Assembly (NCBI GenBank): GCA_032622095.1
Contig: CP136062.1
Location: forward strand, 197,415,887 to 197,479,886
DNA length: 64,000 nt
Source of the DNA: Siphonodentalium dalli
Taxonomy: Eukaryota; Mollusca; Scaphopoda; Gadilida; Siphonodentaliidae
Reading direction: 5' to 3'
Both the position numbers and the translations under genes were made by a program. Shown here in pieces: positions 19,436 through 30,176 of this stretch (positions are counted from its first letter, which is position 1; each line of letters starts with the position of its first letter). The notes under the pieces were generated by a model that did not search any database, was not told the DNA's origin, and worked only from the letters and a program-made list of their open reading frames with translations.

Positions 19436-21504
19436 TATTTCTCCCACCCCCTACACACTTTATCACAGGCAGCCAGTGTGAGATAGCTGGGTGAGATTTC
19501 CCTGTCTCACATAACACGTAACCATCTATCTCACACCACCCACGTGACTGCTTTACCTATTTAATTAAGAGCCGGAACTAATTTAACAATCCGTCATCAT
19601 GTTTTTTGTGAACTAAAACAGATCAAAACAAGGTCGACCAACCAGTTACGCTTCACGTTTCAAGTAAATAAATACGGACGAATTCGTGGACGCTAATACA
19701 AATGGAGATAAGCCTCAACTGTTAATCACGAAAAACCTTCAACATAACCTCACTTGCAGACACAGAGTTGCATATATGACATATATAACATGAAATATAA
19801 ACGACTAATTTGCGAACATATTCCATAAAACGGAAGACCCCAATCGATACTGGCACATTTCGTAACAGGTAAACAATAGCCGCTTCACAAAATTTAATGA
19901 CGAACGAAATAATTCGACATTCGAACAGTTGTCATCGTTGCAATAAATCGTCGAACGCGTCTAACTATACATTTGTCTGTCATATATTGACATGTTTCCT
20001 TTTCTAATGGTATCGATATGGTCATTTCCGATGACAAACACGATTAGTCCAGTTGTATATACTTCATATCAATACGCGCGTTTCTCGGAATTTATGCAGG
20101 TGCAACGATGTGACGTATCCATGTCGTTTTCACAAGACCGTGTCGATTTCACTCTAACATATTAACCCTGCGCGCACGGGTAACGCGCTTTGTTTTTACA
20201 GTATATACCTTTGGTATATACCGAAATCATCCCAGTTAATCACGAATATCGCACCAGATTTCTCCCCAGATATACCGTTACGAAGCTACTGGAATGTGCC
20301 AAAGATTGGTATAAAACAAAAAATCGGAATGAGGCTCTTGGGTTGGGATAAAAATGATCCATCATGACCTGGGGTGTGAGATGGAAAAATCTCACCCTCG
20401 GGGCCAGATATTTGGTCCGGACACTCGGCAAGCCTCGTGTCCGGCCCAAATATCTGGCCCCTCGGGTGAGATTTTTCCATCCCACACCCAGGTCATGATG
20501 GATTAATATTATCCATCATGACCTGGGGTGTGGGATGGAAAAATCTCACCCGAGGGGCCAGATATTTGGGCCGGACACGAGGCTTGCCGAGTGTCCGGAC
20601 CAAATATCTGGCCCCGAGGGTGAGATTTTTCCATCACACACCCCAGGTCATGATGGATCATTTTTCTCCCAACCCAAGAGCCACATTCCGATTTTTTGTT
20701 TTATACCAATCTTTGGCACATTCCAGTAGCTTCGTAACGGTATATCTGGGGAGAAATCTGATGCAATATTCATGGTTAATACGTTAGAGTGAAATCGACA
20801 CGGTCTTGTGAAAACGACATGGATACGTCACATCGTTGCACCTGCATAAGTTCCGAGAAACGCGCGTATTGATATGAAGTATATACAACTGGACTAATCG
20901 TGTTTGTCATCGGAAATGACCATATCGATACCATTTAGAAAAGGAAACATGTGAATATATGACAGACAAATGTTAGTTAGACGCGTTCGACGATTTATTG
21001 CAACGATGACAACTGTTCGAATGTCGAATTATTTCGTTCGTCATTAAATTTTGTGAAGCGGCTATTGTTCACCTGTTACGAAATGTGCCAGTGGTACCAT
21101 TTTCGGTTGGGATCTTCCGTTTTATGGAATATGTTCGCAAATTAGTCGTTTATATTTCATGTTATATATGCAACTCTGTGTCTGCAAGTGAGGTTATGTT
21201 GAAGGTTTTTCGTGATTAACAGTTGCGGCTTATCACCATTTGTATTAGCGTCCACGAATTCGTCCGTATTTATTTACTTGAAACGTGAAGCGTAACTGGT
21301 TGGTCGCCATTGTTTTTATCTGTTTTAATTCACACAAAACATGATGACGGATAGTTAAATTAGTTCCGGCTCTTAATAAAATAGGTAAAGCAGTCACGTG
21401 GGTGGTGTGAGATAGATGGTCACGTGTTATGTGAGACAGGGAAATCTCACCCAGCTATCTCACACTGGCTGCCTGTGCTAAAGTGTTTAGGGGTGGGAGA
21501 AAAT
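19436..21504. mobile_element. 2.07-kb near-perfect palindrome (foldback-like) with nested palindromes
   Basis: The left arm (about 19,436-20,503) is the inverted copy of the right (about 20,511-21,504). The centre is 'ggattaatattatcc' near 20,507. The arms differ by scattered substitutions and small indels, so they are not a simple mirror. Each arm itself contains a palindrome: 20,354-20,503 and 20,511-20,660 both carry 'ggccagatatttgg' pairs around 'ggcaagcctcg', so the same ~75-bp block occurs four times in alternating orientation. The outer ends read TTCTCCCACCCC and inverse. No clear target duplication is visible. A diverged stretch of the arm recurs at 53,288-53,420, showing it is a repeat family. 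Confidence 0.88.
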
Positions 21505-21676
21505 ATTATTCTCTATCTGAGATTGCATGAAGCTTCATGGCCAATCTGTGCTATAAACAGCCCATAAAAATGTCCAAATTATTATACCAGAAAATTCATA
21601 ATAAAAGCAATATTAATCGATAGAAGCGTTTCCAGACAGATGTCTTCGCAAGAACCAGCCTAGAGGTTTCAAATTG

Positions 21677-21784
21677 GGAGAAGTCACTTCTCCCAGTTTG
21701 GTTATGAAGGGAGAAATGGACTGTTATCAGAGAGAAGTCACTTCTCCCAGTTTGGTTATGAGGGAGAAATGGACTGTTATCAGA
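21677..21784. repeat. Two-unit tandem repeat with GAGAAGTCACTTCTC palindrome
   Basis: Two units of about 55-60 bp share 'gagaagtcacttctcccag', 'tttggttatga' and 'gggagaaatggactg'. The 15-bp near-palindrome GAGAAGTCACTTCTC is common to the array at 22,020 and to 38,295 and 38,527. Confidence 0.8.
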
Positions 21785-22019
21785 CAGTAACAATGGTTGA
21801 AGTTTAATTTACACCCCAATATCACTCTTCTATGATCCAATAAGTATTATGCCACACAAGAGCCCATTTATAAAACCATTATAATGAGTAAGAACACCTT
21901 ACAAAATCAGTAAATATACTTTAAATATGGTGTTGGAACACATGCATACCGGTATATGAGAGAGAAGTTACTTCTCACTGGGACAAAAATAGGGATTAAT
22001 GGCACATTTTAGGGAGAAG

Positions 22020-22335
22020 ATGTCTCCAAATTTGAAACCTCTAGGCGGGTCACTGTGTACCAGTCTAGTGAGAAGTTCTTCTCCCTATGTGAAACCTCTA
22101 GGCTGGTCTGTGTACCAGTCTAGTGAGAAGTGCTTCTCCCTATTTAAAACTTCTAGGCTGGTCCCTGTGTACCAGTCTAGTGAGAAGTGTTTCTCCCTAT
22201 TTAAAACTTCTAGGCTGGTCCCTGTGTACCAGTCTAGTGAGAAGTGCTTCTCCCTATGTGAAACCTCTAGGCGGGTCAATGTGTACCAGTCTAGTGAGAA
22301 GTGACTTCTCCCTATGTGAAACCTCTTGGCTGGTC
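22020..22335. repeat. ~57-bp tandem repeat, about 5.5 units
   Basis: Each unit has 'aaacctctaggctggtc', 'tgtgtaccagtctagtgaga' and 'agtgcttctcccta'. Overlapping open frames in both directions come from the repeat. The flanks 21,505-21,676, 21,785-22,019 and 22,336-22,894 show no gene. Confidence 0.9.
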
Positions 22336-22894
22336 ACTGAGCGGAAGTCTTTTATTTTCTATCCCTTGGCACAAGTTGGTAGACACTTCCAGTCCACAAA
22401 TGTTTCGTGTCTAGGTGGTATATATATTTATAGCTTGTTATGAACCCGGCCCCATTGGATAATAAGGAGAATTTAGAGACAATAGTTTCCGGATGAACTC
22501 GGTTTAATTTATTCATGAATTAAAAAAGTTTAACATGATTTTTTCCCAACAAAATCGAAAAATGTTAGCAATATAGTAATAAAAGTAGAGAGGAAGTTTG
22601 ACCAGAAAGAAAAACCTCTTGTTGGTATATATATATAGCTTTATTAAATGACTATCATTTTTCTTTCCCCAATACCACTATAGTGAAGCGATCATTTCCC
22701 GACCATCGGATCAGCTACAGTTTTATCCAATGTCATACCACCCTTCTCTATCTCGCATACCTTAATTTAAATGTTGTCAGAAATGTAGATCCATTTTATG
22801 TTGGACTTACCATTTAAATCAACATGGAAAGCGCCTTGTGTTGATTAATACCTTTTGCATTTAAATCCTCATTGTGGGTAAGAGTGTCCATGTT

Positions 22895-23032
22895 GTCACA
22901 TATTACATTGAGTCGACCAGGTGGAATATATTGCGGGTGAATATTACATTGAGTCGACCAGGTGGAATATATTTCGGGTGAATATTACATTGAGTCGACC
23001 AGGTGGAATATATTGCGGGTGAATATTGCATT
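22895..23032. repeat. ~55-bp tandem repeat, three units
   Basis: Three nearly identical units of 'attgagtcgaccaggtggaa' followed by 'tatattgcgggtgaatattac'. Confidence 0.88.
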
Positions 23033-23035
23033 TAA

Positions 23036-23621
23036 CAGGAATAATCTCTTTATTTCCAGAATTTTATATTTAAAAAAATTATAGTATTTTATTCTATTCC
23101 ATTTATGTTTTATAATATACTGAATTCCATCACATAATAAATAAATGTTAATTTCTTTAAGATTGTTTTAATTATTCTCTCCTTGTTTGTGCAACTGGAT
23201 TTCGCCACTAATGCAGTTCGCCTTCTGGATTCCTCCACTAACGCAGTTCGCCCATTTTGAACACGGGATGTAATCTGTTTTGGTCAGTCCGTCCAATCAT
23301 TCATATTTCGTTTCCAGATGATAACATTAGTTCTAATGAACTAAATTGAATGAAACTTGGCATGTAAATTCACTACCACAAAATACAGGTAAAGTTCTAT
23401 TTTGGTGTACCGGCTGCAATTTTCATTTTCATATGATAGCATTAGTTAATTTCAACTGACACAGTAGTCCATGGGCTGGTAGAAATCCTCGTGCATCCAC
23501 CCCTCCCCCATAACATAACTTCTTCAGTATTTTCATGTACCCTATTGTGTATTTTTCAGGAAATATTATGTTAACAGCAAATATTTTGGGCCCTACTGTA
23601 CCTACTGGGTCAAATTTTAGC
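23036..23621. other. Gene-free stretch
   Basis: At 23,195-23,250 a short duplicated block 'actaatgcagttcgcc' / 'actaacgcagttcgcc' is seen. Nothing else is recognised. Confidence 0.45.
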
Positions 23622-24047
23622 CTAAAGGTGCCATTACACGATTAAGCTTGCTTAATTCAGCTTCAAATGGTAACCACAGGGGGTTATGCTGAATGTTCAC
23701 ATTACACCATCCAGCAAGCTTTTAAAAGCACTGTTTTATCAGGAAATCTTTTACAACTGTCCAAGATAATTAACTGGTCTGTGGTTATATTTACTAACTA
23801 GACTCCAATATTGTGGACTACACATGTGTCTTTTATCAGATATTGGAGGAATTCTGTTATTTAATTGCTACTTGACATTAATGGGCCATTCGTGCTGTAT
23901 GGAAAAACAGCCGAGTTCCTTTCGATTCAGCTTGCTCAATTGGTAATAAAAGTGCTGAGCTGTATGAAATGGCATGGCATTACACGATGCAGCTCGCCTC
24001 TTGAGCTTGCTGAATTAAGCAAGCTTAATCGTGTAAAGGCACATTTA
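23622..24047. mobile_element. Non-autonomous DNA transposon with ~38-bp inverted ends
   Basis: Left end 'ggtgccattacacgattaag' continues into 'cttgcttaattcagc'; the right end at about 24,009-24,047 is its inverted match (gctgaattaag...cgtgtaaaggcac). A subterminal partial copy ('aaatggcatggcattacacga') near 23,968-23,990 repeats the end motif. I could not settle the target duplication, so the superfamily is open. Confidence 0.75.
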
Positions 24048-24161
24048 CTCAGTTATAATTTTTTTTCATTTATGATGGGGTGGGGAACCGTATCCCATAT
24101 AAGTGATGTCATTATTACAAGGTTGGTCCCTGAATTTATCCAAACTTCAGTGTTATTTTTT

Positions 24162-24569
24162 TACCCTGTGCCAATGCATTCTCTTATATATGCGAGTCGA
24201 CCATAGGTCGCCTCGCATATATAAGAGAATGCATTGGCCTAACAATTTTTTATAATTTTTACTTGTATTCTTTAACAATTTTATAATTTTACCCATGCAG
24301 AGCCCCAGACAAACATGAGCAGACGACACTCTTCTATGTGCTTCTATATACGTGTGGGGCTCCCTGCAGGGTAATGGATGTTTTTTTTATTTTATGTCCT
24401 AAAAATTGTAAGAAACATTTATTTAAAACAAATGATAAAAAAAATGTTAGGCCAATGTATTCTCTTATATATGCGAGGCGACCTATGGTCGACTCGCATA
24501 TATAAGAGAATGCATTGGCACAGGGTAAAACAACCCCGACTTACGACTGGATTTGATATGGCGGGTCAC
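24162..24569. mobile_element. MITE fragment with two hairpin cassettes
   Basis: A first cassette (about 24,170-24,240) and a second (about 24,452-24,525) are each near-perfect hairpins with arms 'ccaatgcattctcttatata' continuing into 'tgcgag' and loops at 'gacc(a)taggtc'. Between them is a further hairpin 'gagccccagac ... gtggggctc' (24,299-24,361). The right end (CGACTTACGACTGGATTTG ... GCGGGTCAC) matches the inverted left end of 2,326-2,592. No matching left end is seen here. Confidence 0.8.
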
Positions 24570-24656
24570 ATATATACTTGATTGAGGTATATGTTCACAA
24601 AATAGCTATTTGTAGTCTTGAAATCTGGATTTATAAAATTATGTTGTTGTAATGGT

Positions 24657-25167
24657 CAGGGTTCGCGCTGCCATATGCCAAATTTGCTAAAGGCAAAAAT
24701 AATTCACATTTGGCAAAAAATATTTTCATTTGGCAAAAGTTTTGGCAAGTCACTTTTTAATTCCTCAAGAAAGTTGAAAAATATTGGTCAATCAATACCA
24801 TTCATTTCAGGAAACTCTCACAATATAATTATATTGGTGTTGTTTTATAGGGTCTAGGAAATGTTAACACCTTTATTAAGATGCAGTTAATCTGATAGCA
24901 TTAGTATTGATGGGTGAGGGATTACCCGCATGTAATGTGGTGGCGGTGTTTACATAGCTAATCCTCTTGTAATGTGCCGTTCTGATGAGGCGACCCTTCT
25001 ACAATTTTATTGTTCGGTGATTGGTTTATTGTTGTATGATAAACCACAAAATAAGATGCAATGTTGCGGAAAATGATACTATCAGGGATAGCATTTGGCA
25101 AATTCTAATAGAATTTGGCAAAAAATATTTGGCAAATTATTTGGCAAGTGGTCCAGCGCGGACCCTG
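24657..25167. mobile_element. hAT-like MITE, copy 2
   Basis: Ends are CAGGGTTCGCGCTGCC and inverted GTCCAGCGCGGACCCTG; length is 511 bp. The 8-bp flanks GTAATGGT and GTAATAGG match at 6 of 8 positions. The interior is rich in 'tttggcaaa' and pairs with the copy at 14,739-15,246. The right end abuts the 103-bp array. Confidence 0.82.
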
Positions 25168-25171
25168 GTAA

Positions 25172-25490
25172 TAGGAATGTCCGAGGGCCCCCATGCACTC
25201 AATGACGACAACAACAACATTGTTATGTCGGGTTTCTACAAATCTACATACATGGTGCATGTACCGTCAATCCATAGGAATATCCGAGGGCCCCCATGCA
25301 CTCAATGACGACAACAACAACATTGTTATGTCGGGTTTCTACACATATACATACATGGTGCATGTACCGTCAATCCATAGGAATGTCCGAGGGCCCCCAT
25401 GCACTCAACGACGACAACAACAACATTGTTATGTCGGGTATCTACACATCTACATACATGGCGCATGTACTGTCAATCCACAGGAATACC
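25172..25490. repeat. 103-bp tandem repeat, three units
   Basis: Units start 'taggaatgtccgagggcccc' and contain 'actcaatgacgacaacaaca' and 'atgtcgggtttctaca'. The offset is exactly 103 bp twice (25,172; 25,275; 25,378). Because 103 is not a multiple of three, staggered similar open frames appear in all three frames; they are not genes. Confidence 0.93.
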
Positions 25491-26225
25491 CGATAGGAAT
25501 CTATTCTCGACACTGAGATCATGTGGTGCATTTCCTCAGAATTGCTTACATGACTCAGTGAGAAGAAGGAGAGGTCCTATCTTTGATCAGTACGTTACTG
25601 AGACGAGAGAAGGCATAAAGAGCGTTTTCTATTTCTAAAAGTCGTTACTGGCAAGTTGGAGTGGATTCTCTCGTGTTGGATAGGAATCTGAGTGTCTGGT
25701 GTATATATATCTATACCCGGAGAAAATAACACGAATGTTATTCTATACCCCATACACTGGAATGCCAACAACATTTTATATAACTGCTTATCTGATACCC
25801 GGATTTCTATAAATCTGGAAATCTCTTATAAAAACCTGCACGTAGAAACCACTGTCAGGCTTGCCCAGATACATGAATTAGGACTGCTTTATACATCGAG
25901 CCATTGGTTCATGAACATATAACGAGCCATGGGACGCCTCACAAAAATAACCGGCGGGTTCACGGATGTATAACAATGCTGTTTAAATTATATAATGATG
26001 ATTTATTCTCATATTATCATCATACATGGAAAACGGTTTTCATAACAATCGTATTAATATAGCACAAAAGCATTGATTTAAAATCTCTTATAAAAACCTA
26101 TGATTTATAAAAGCCATTATATGTGATTAACGATGAATGGAATGGCACAGAAATGAAATAACTGATATTGTTACCCTCCTCCCTATTTTCCACCCTTCTG
26201 ATTGGCCCATGTCCTGTCACGTGCC
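25491..26225. other. Gene-free stretch
   Basis: No recognisable gene. 'cttataaaaacct' occurs twice (about 25,823 and 26,087). Confidence 0.4.
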
Positions 26226-26280
26226 GGGCGACAAATCACACTGTCGCTCGCGGGAGACATTGTTTTTGTCGCCCGCCTGA
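26226..26280. repeat. Short hairpin related to the 27.1-kb hairpin
   Basis: 'cgggcgacaaatcac' and 'tttttgtcgcccg' can pair across 'tcgcgggagacattg'. The words 'cgggagacatt' and 'gacaaatc' are shared with 27,126-27,241. Nothing recognisable lies between them (26,290-27,120). Confidence 0.6.
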
Positions 26281-27125
26281 TGTTATATTGCAAGAATATC
26301 TCCAAACACACACTGCCGTAACTCATCTATTTCACATCACTACGACGTACTAAAATCATAGATCTTATATACCCCACGGATTCGCAAAAGACACCAGTTG
26401 TGGTGTTTGCTAATTTGCATATATTTAGTGAACACTAATATTCGAACTGTTAAGTTGATACTTTTATCGGGCAAGCGTTGTTATATACTTTTTACATCGA
26501 ACATCTCGGTGATTCAATATGTTTATGTCGACATTATCGTGCAAGATTGAAAGATTGGACCCCTTGAGGTTGGTTGGTTATAAATGTTTGCTGGAGGACA
26601 ACGTAATGCATACGTTTGTCGCGAATGAATGGTACTGAACGCTTATCCATGATAGCAGACCGCTCCGCGATGTCTGCAATGTGATCATAGAAGTATTTTG
26701 TGTGAGGATCGCCAGTTACTTGGGAGCACTGACACATATGAATGTACATTAATGAAATCGACAACTTCCCAATAGCTTTCGGGGAAGACCGTTATGAAAT
26801 GAACATCGCGAGTAAATTCTGCGCATAAGACGACATTGAATATGCCACATTGCAGAAGGCGACACCATACCTATATGGCTTATTGGTTTACATTGCATGG
26901 ACCGATATTGACGATTTAACCACCAAAATTATCGTAAATAAACGCTGATTATCAAACGCATAACGGCTTGACTATAGTTTATGGAACAGAAATCCTATAG
27001 GACGATAAGTAGTTACTGAAAATATACATAATCGGGAAAGAAAGCATTCGTGACTCGTGCGTTTGGATGGGAAGGATGGTTTTTCTGTGGTATAATCGGA
27101 TAACAAAACAGTTGTTGCCCTTTTT

Positions 27126-27241
27126 CTCGGGAGACATTGAGATTTGTCACCCGCCCGAGAACGGAATGCCTCCCTCGGAGCTGCGCTCCTCGGGAGACAT
27201 TCCGTTCTCGAGTGGGTGACAAATCTCAATATCTCCCTCGA
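27126..27241. repeat. 116-bp hairpin / foldback MITE
   Basis: Left arm 'ctcgggagacattgagattt' ... 'ccgagaacggaatg' pairs with the right arm ending 'aaatctcaatatctccctcg'. A short GC-rich loop 'gagctgcgctc' is at the centre. Open frames in both directions across it mirror each other, as expected for a palindrome. Confidence 0.82.
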
Positions 27242-27310
27242 CAGCGGGCGACAACTGTATAGTGATATGTACATCGTCGCGTCAGTCGCATTAACAGGTC
27301 GAGGTACAGT

Positions 27311-27567
27311 ACATCATGAATTCAACTATTATAGTTACATTGAATTATCAGTTGAATTTAACAGTTCTAAATCCACCATTTCCTTGTTTTTGTGGGCTAT
27401 GACGATGAAAATCCTAATGGATGTAGGTCTCTAGATTTGTGATTTAAAACCCCCAGTTTCTATATTGTTGGGTTTACCTCCATTTCATTAGATAGTGGTG
27501 CAAAGTATGCATTATTTCATTGGTTAAAGACATATTATGGACATGTTCGGGTGCATGCAACTGATAA
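27311..27567 (+). repeat. 257-bp direct repeat, upstream of the DIRS fragment
   Basis: The block is almost identical to 28,672-28,928 (offset 1,361 bp; two substitutions by eye). The copies diverge sharply after 'actgataa'. The end 'gacatattatggacatgttc' also matches copies at 17,780-17,882 (minus) and 51,870-51,910. Confidence 0.93.
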
Positions 27568-27777
27568 TACATGTTTTGAGCGTTTCGTAGATTAGCCCAA
27601 AACTATTGTCTGTAGCGTATCGTGTGAATACAACTGAGTTGTCTAGAGTATCAGTAGGTAATTGGCTAACGATAATTGGAGTTCACTGAGTGAGTGAGTA
27701 ATTTCGTTAGCGCAAAATAAAGTTGGGTCACTTTAGCCAGTTTTTCGCTAGGAGTGACAACTTAAATTCCTAGTACG

Positions 27778-28623
27778 ATGAACAGCAACGACTTAGACAA
27801 ACGCATCGAAGCGGCAGTTAGGAAATCTCAGGACAGTTTATTGACACAATTTAATGGAATGTTAACCACTCAATTGACCAGTCTTAAAGCTGGAATCGTC
27901 GAGAGCCAACGAGAAATTTCCAAAACGCAAATTCTTAGTTCGAAAGAAAAGGACGTACATATGTTCAAACGATCCGGAAACGGAGCACATTTCAAATTCA
28001 ACGAAGTTCAGCCTGTTCAGGACAAAATCACAGAGACCAAATGGCATATCGACCATGGACAGCAGAACACATCGAAAGCCGCGGACTGTTTGTCAGAAGG
28101 TTTGAACAATAATAAAGTTAGACAGAAAATGGTTAAGCTGTCCGGCTCGTCCGAGCTCGGTTGGAGTGTAGTTCCAGAATACCAGAAGCACAGCCTGGCA
28201 AGCGGAGATCCGTCACATTGGAAATACGCCCGCCCGAGTAAACAGAATACCACTTCACTCAAAGCAAAGCTAAGTATTCCTTCTTATTATCCCCAGATCG
28301 GGGTTAAATTTAATGAGAGGGACGAGGGTGAATGTCGTATTGGCGATAAAAGCGCAACAATTAACGAACACGCAGGCGAAATGCACGTAGAAGAAATACA
28401 CGTTGATAAATGCGCGTTCACGATCGTATCAGTAGGCTCTCTAAAGGAGAGTATTTCATGTTGGAAAGAAGCCGGGGCTTCAGATTACATCATTTCAGTA
28501 ATAGAACACGGTTATCGTTTGCCATTTGTAGAAATTCCCATACCAATTGAATTAAAAAACAACAAATCTTCCAATGACAATAGTGAGTTTGTAAACAAAG
28601 AAATAACCAAACTTTTGTCATAA
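27778..28623 (+). CDS. DIRS/Ngaro-type retrotransposon gag-like ORF, truncated before the RT
   Basis: 281 codons from a true ATG. Residues 7-50 look helical or coiled-coil-like. Residues 62-135 (FKRSGNGAHFKFN ... RQKMVKL ... LGWSVVPEY) follow the gag-like module I know from invertebrate DIRS/Ngaro-like elements ('FKRKGN..QF.FN ... RQKLIK.AD.S..GW..V.EY'). No CCHC zinc knuckle is present. Residues 228-281 (CWKEAGASDYIISVIEHGYR ... NNKSS ... FVNKEITKLL) match the linker just before the reverse transcriptase. After the TAA at 28,621 the frame continues NHVTAVKEPPMVIN to 28,665, the expected next segment, and then breaks at the 257-bp repeat. RT, RNase H and tyrosine recombinase are absent. Family assignment is from memory. 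Confidence 0.75.
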   Translation: MNSNDLDKRIEAAVRKSQDSLLTQFNGMLTTQLTSLKAGIVESQREISKTQILSSKEKDVHMFKRSGNGAHFKFNEVQPVQDKITETKWHIDHGQQNTSKAADCLSEGLNNNKVRQKMVKLSGSSELGWSVVPEYQKHSLASGDPSHWKYARPSKQNTTSLKAKLSIPSYYPQIGVKFNERDEGECRIGDKSATINEHAGEMHVEEIHVDKCAFTIVSVGSLKESISCWKEAGASDYIISVIEHGYRLPFVEIPIPIELKNNKSSNDNSEFVNKEITKLLS

Positions 28624-28671
28624 AATCACGTGACAGCGGTCAAAGAACCGCCTATGGTGATTAATGGTGGT

Positions 28672-29261
28672 ACATCATGAATTCAACTATTATAGTTACA
28701 TTGAATTATCAGTTGAATTTAACAGTTCTAAATCCACCATTTCCTTGTTTTTGTGGGCTATGACGATGAAAATCCTAATGGATGTAGGTCTCTAGATTTG
28801 TGATTTAAAACCCCCAGTTTCTGTATTGTTGGGTTTACCTCCATTTCATTATATAGTGGTGCAAAGTATGCATTATTTCATTGGTTAAAGACATATTATG
28901 GACATGTTCGGGTGCATGCAACTGATAAGTTAGTACTCAGGCGCTATGCCAACTGTGGGATTCTAGCATTCTACTAACATCGCCGAAAATATCAAAGAAA
29001 TTGACCATACCACTCCATAGACATCATCGTCTGAACTACGCATAATTGTAAATATTTACATCTCGATTCTGGATGCAACAATCGGCGATAAACTAACGTA
29101 AATGATTTCGCCATCGAGAGTCATTGCATTTAATTAATATGTAAGAATGACGATGTGTGTGCTGGAAATTTTGATTAATATTCGTAAAAATAAGTACCTT
29201 GAGAAAGATTACTATCCATTTCTATTTGGTCACCCAACCGGACTGTTTCACATCACTTTAT
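28672..29261 (+). repeat. Dispersed LTR-like repeat, second copy of the 257-bp block plus continuation
   Basis: The first 257 bp repeat 27,311-27,567. The rest ('tactcaggcgctatgccaac', 'tagcattctactaacatcgc', 'gaccataccactccat') matches 51,910-52,293 over about 350 bp, ending at 'tgtttcacrtcacttta'. In the 51.9-kb copy a 'ctggtaagttgatactcagg' looks like a 5' splice site. An LTR or leader role is possible but unproven. Confidence 0.75.
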
Positions 29262-29777
29262 TGGCCTAACAGATCACTTACAGATCAGAGGTCAATGACA
29301 TATTGACAATTTTCAACGCATTGTCAAACACGTCTATTGTTGGAAAACTGAATAGTCGATATATCCATAATTTATTATACTCATCGGGATAGAGAGACAT
29401 AATCTTCGAGTTTTTATCAGTCAACGATATTCATGACTGATTATACTACAATTCTCAACATTTACCACGCCAGGAATGCACTACATATTTGGAAACGGTT
29501 TATCACGCAATGTTGGGAATGCCGCGTCATCGTAGAAATAAAATATAATCGACAAATCTAGAGACGTTCATCTGTTAGGATTTTCGCCTGCTCTTCAAGG
29601 AGACTGCCACGTGCACTTGTAGCAACATTACAGCAAATGTTCGATCTCCTGATACAATTTGTTTTGCAACCTTTGGCTTATTTTAGTTAATAATTATACA
29701 AGGTTGACGTTATAAATGACATTAACATGATCGCTCAGTTGCTCCTTTGTAATAATAATAACAATATTTAGACCAGT
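29262..29777. other. Gene-free stretch
   Basis: No recognisable gene or repeat. Confidence 0.45.
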
Positions 29778-30176
29778 TTAACCCTTTACCCAACAAACCG
29801 GCCAAAACCGGCCAAATAAAGCTTCAACAGCCTAAAATATCTTGGGTCTGTCTCAATAAAACCATACAAATATGGATATCATTGGAACCGGCTCATTGAC
29901 CACATTGTGATAGTTACAGTTATGCCCTGTGCCAATGCATTCTCTTATATATGCGAGTCGACCATAGGTCGCCTCGCATATATAAGAGAATGCATTGGCC
30001 TAAAAAAACACTTTTTTAACACTTTTTACCATTTTTTCTTACATTCTTTAACAATTTTATAATTTTTAATGTGTTAAGCCAATGCATTCTCTTATATATG
30101 CGAGGCGACCTATGGTCGACTCGCATATATAAGAGAATGCATTGGCACAGGGCCCTTCTGTTGGGTAAAGGGTTAA
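29778..30176. mobile_element. piggyBac-like MITE with different ends but the same hairpin cassettes
   Basis: TTAA flanks both ends (29,778-29,781; 30,173-30,176). The terminal repeat is CCCTTTACCCAACA and inverse, unlike the CCCTTTCATGACGGGAGC ends of its neighbours. Inside are two cassettes in opposite loop orientation: about 29,930-30,001 and 30,078-30,150, each of ~70 bp with arms 'ccaatgcattctcttatata'. An AT-rich spacer separates them. A left-side extension (29,800-29,925) carries 'ccggccaaaaccggcc'. Confidence 0.88.

Noticed and set aside
20240-20787. Similar 64- to 89-codon frames on opposite strands
   Set aside because: They are mirror images across the palindrome centre and end at its arms; not independent genes.
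27560-28935. Retrocopy of a spliced leader, because 'ctggtaagtt' in the 51.9-kb copy looks like a splice donor where the 27.3- and 28.7-kb copies diverge
   Set aside because: The two copies remain identical several bases past the putative donor, so the break is not at the splice junction.
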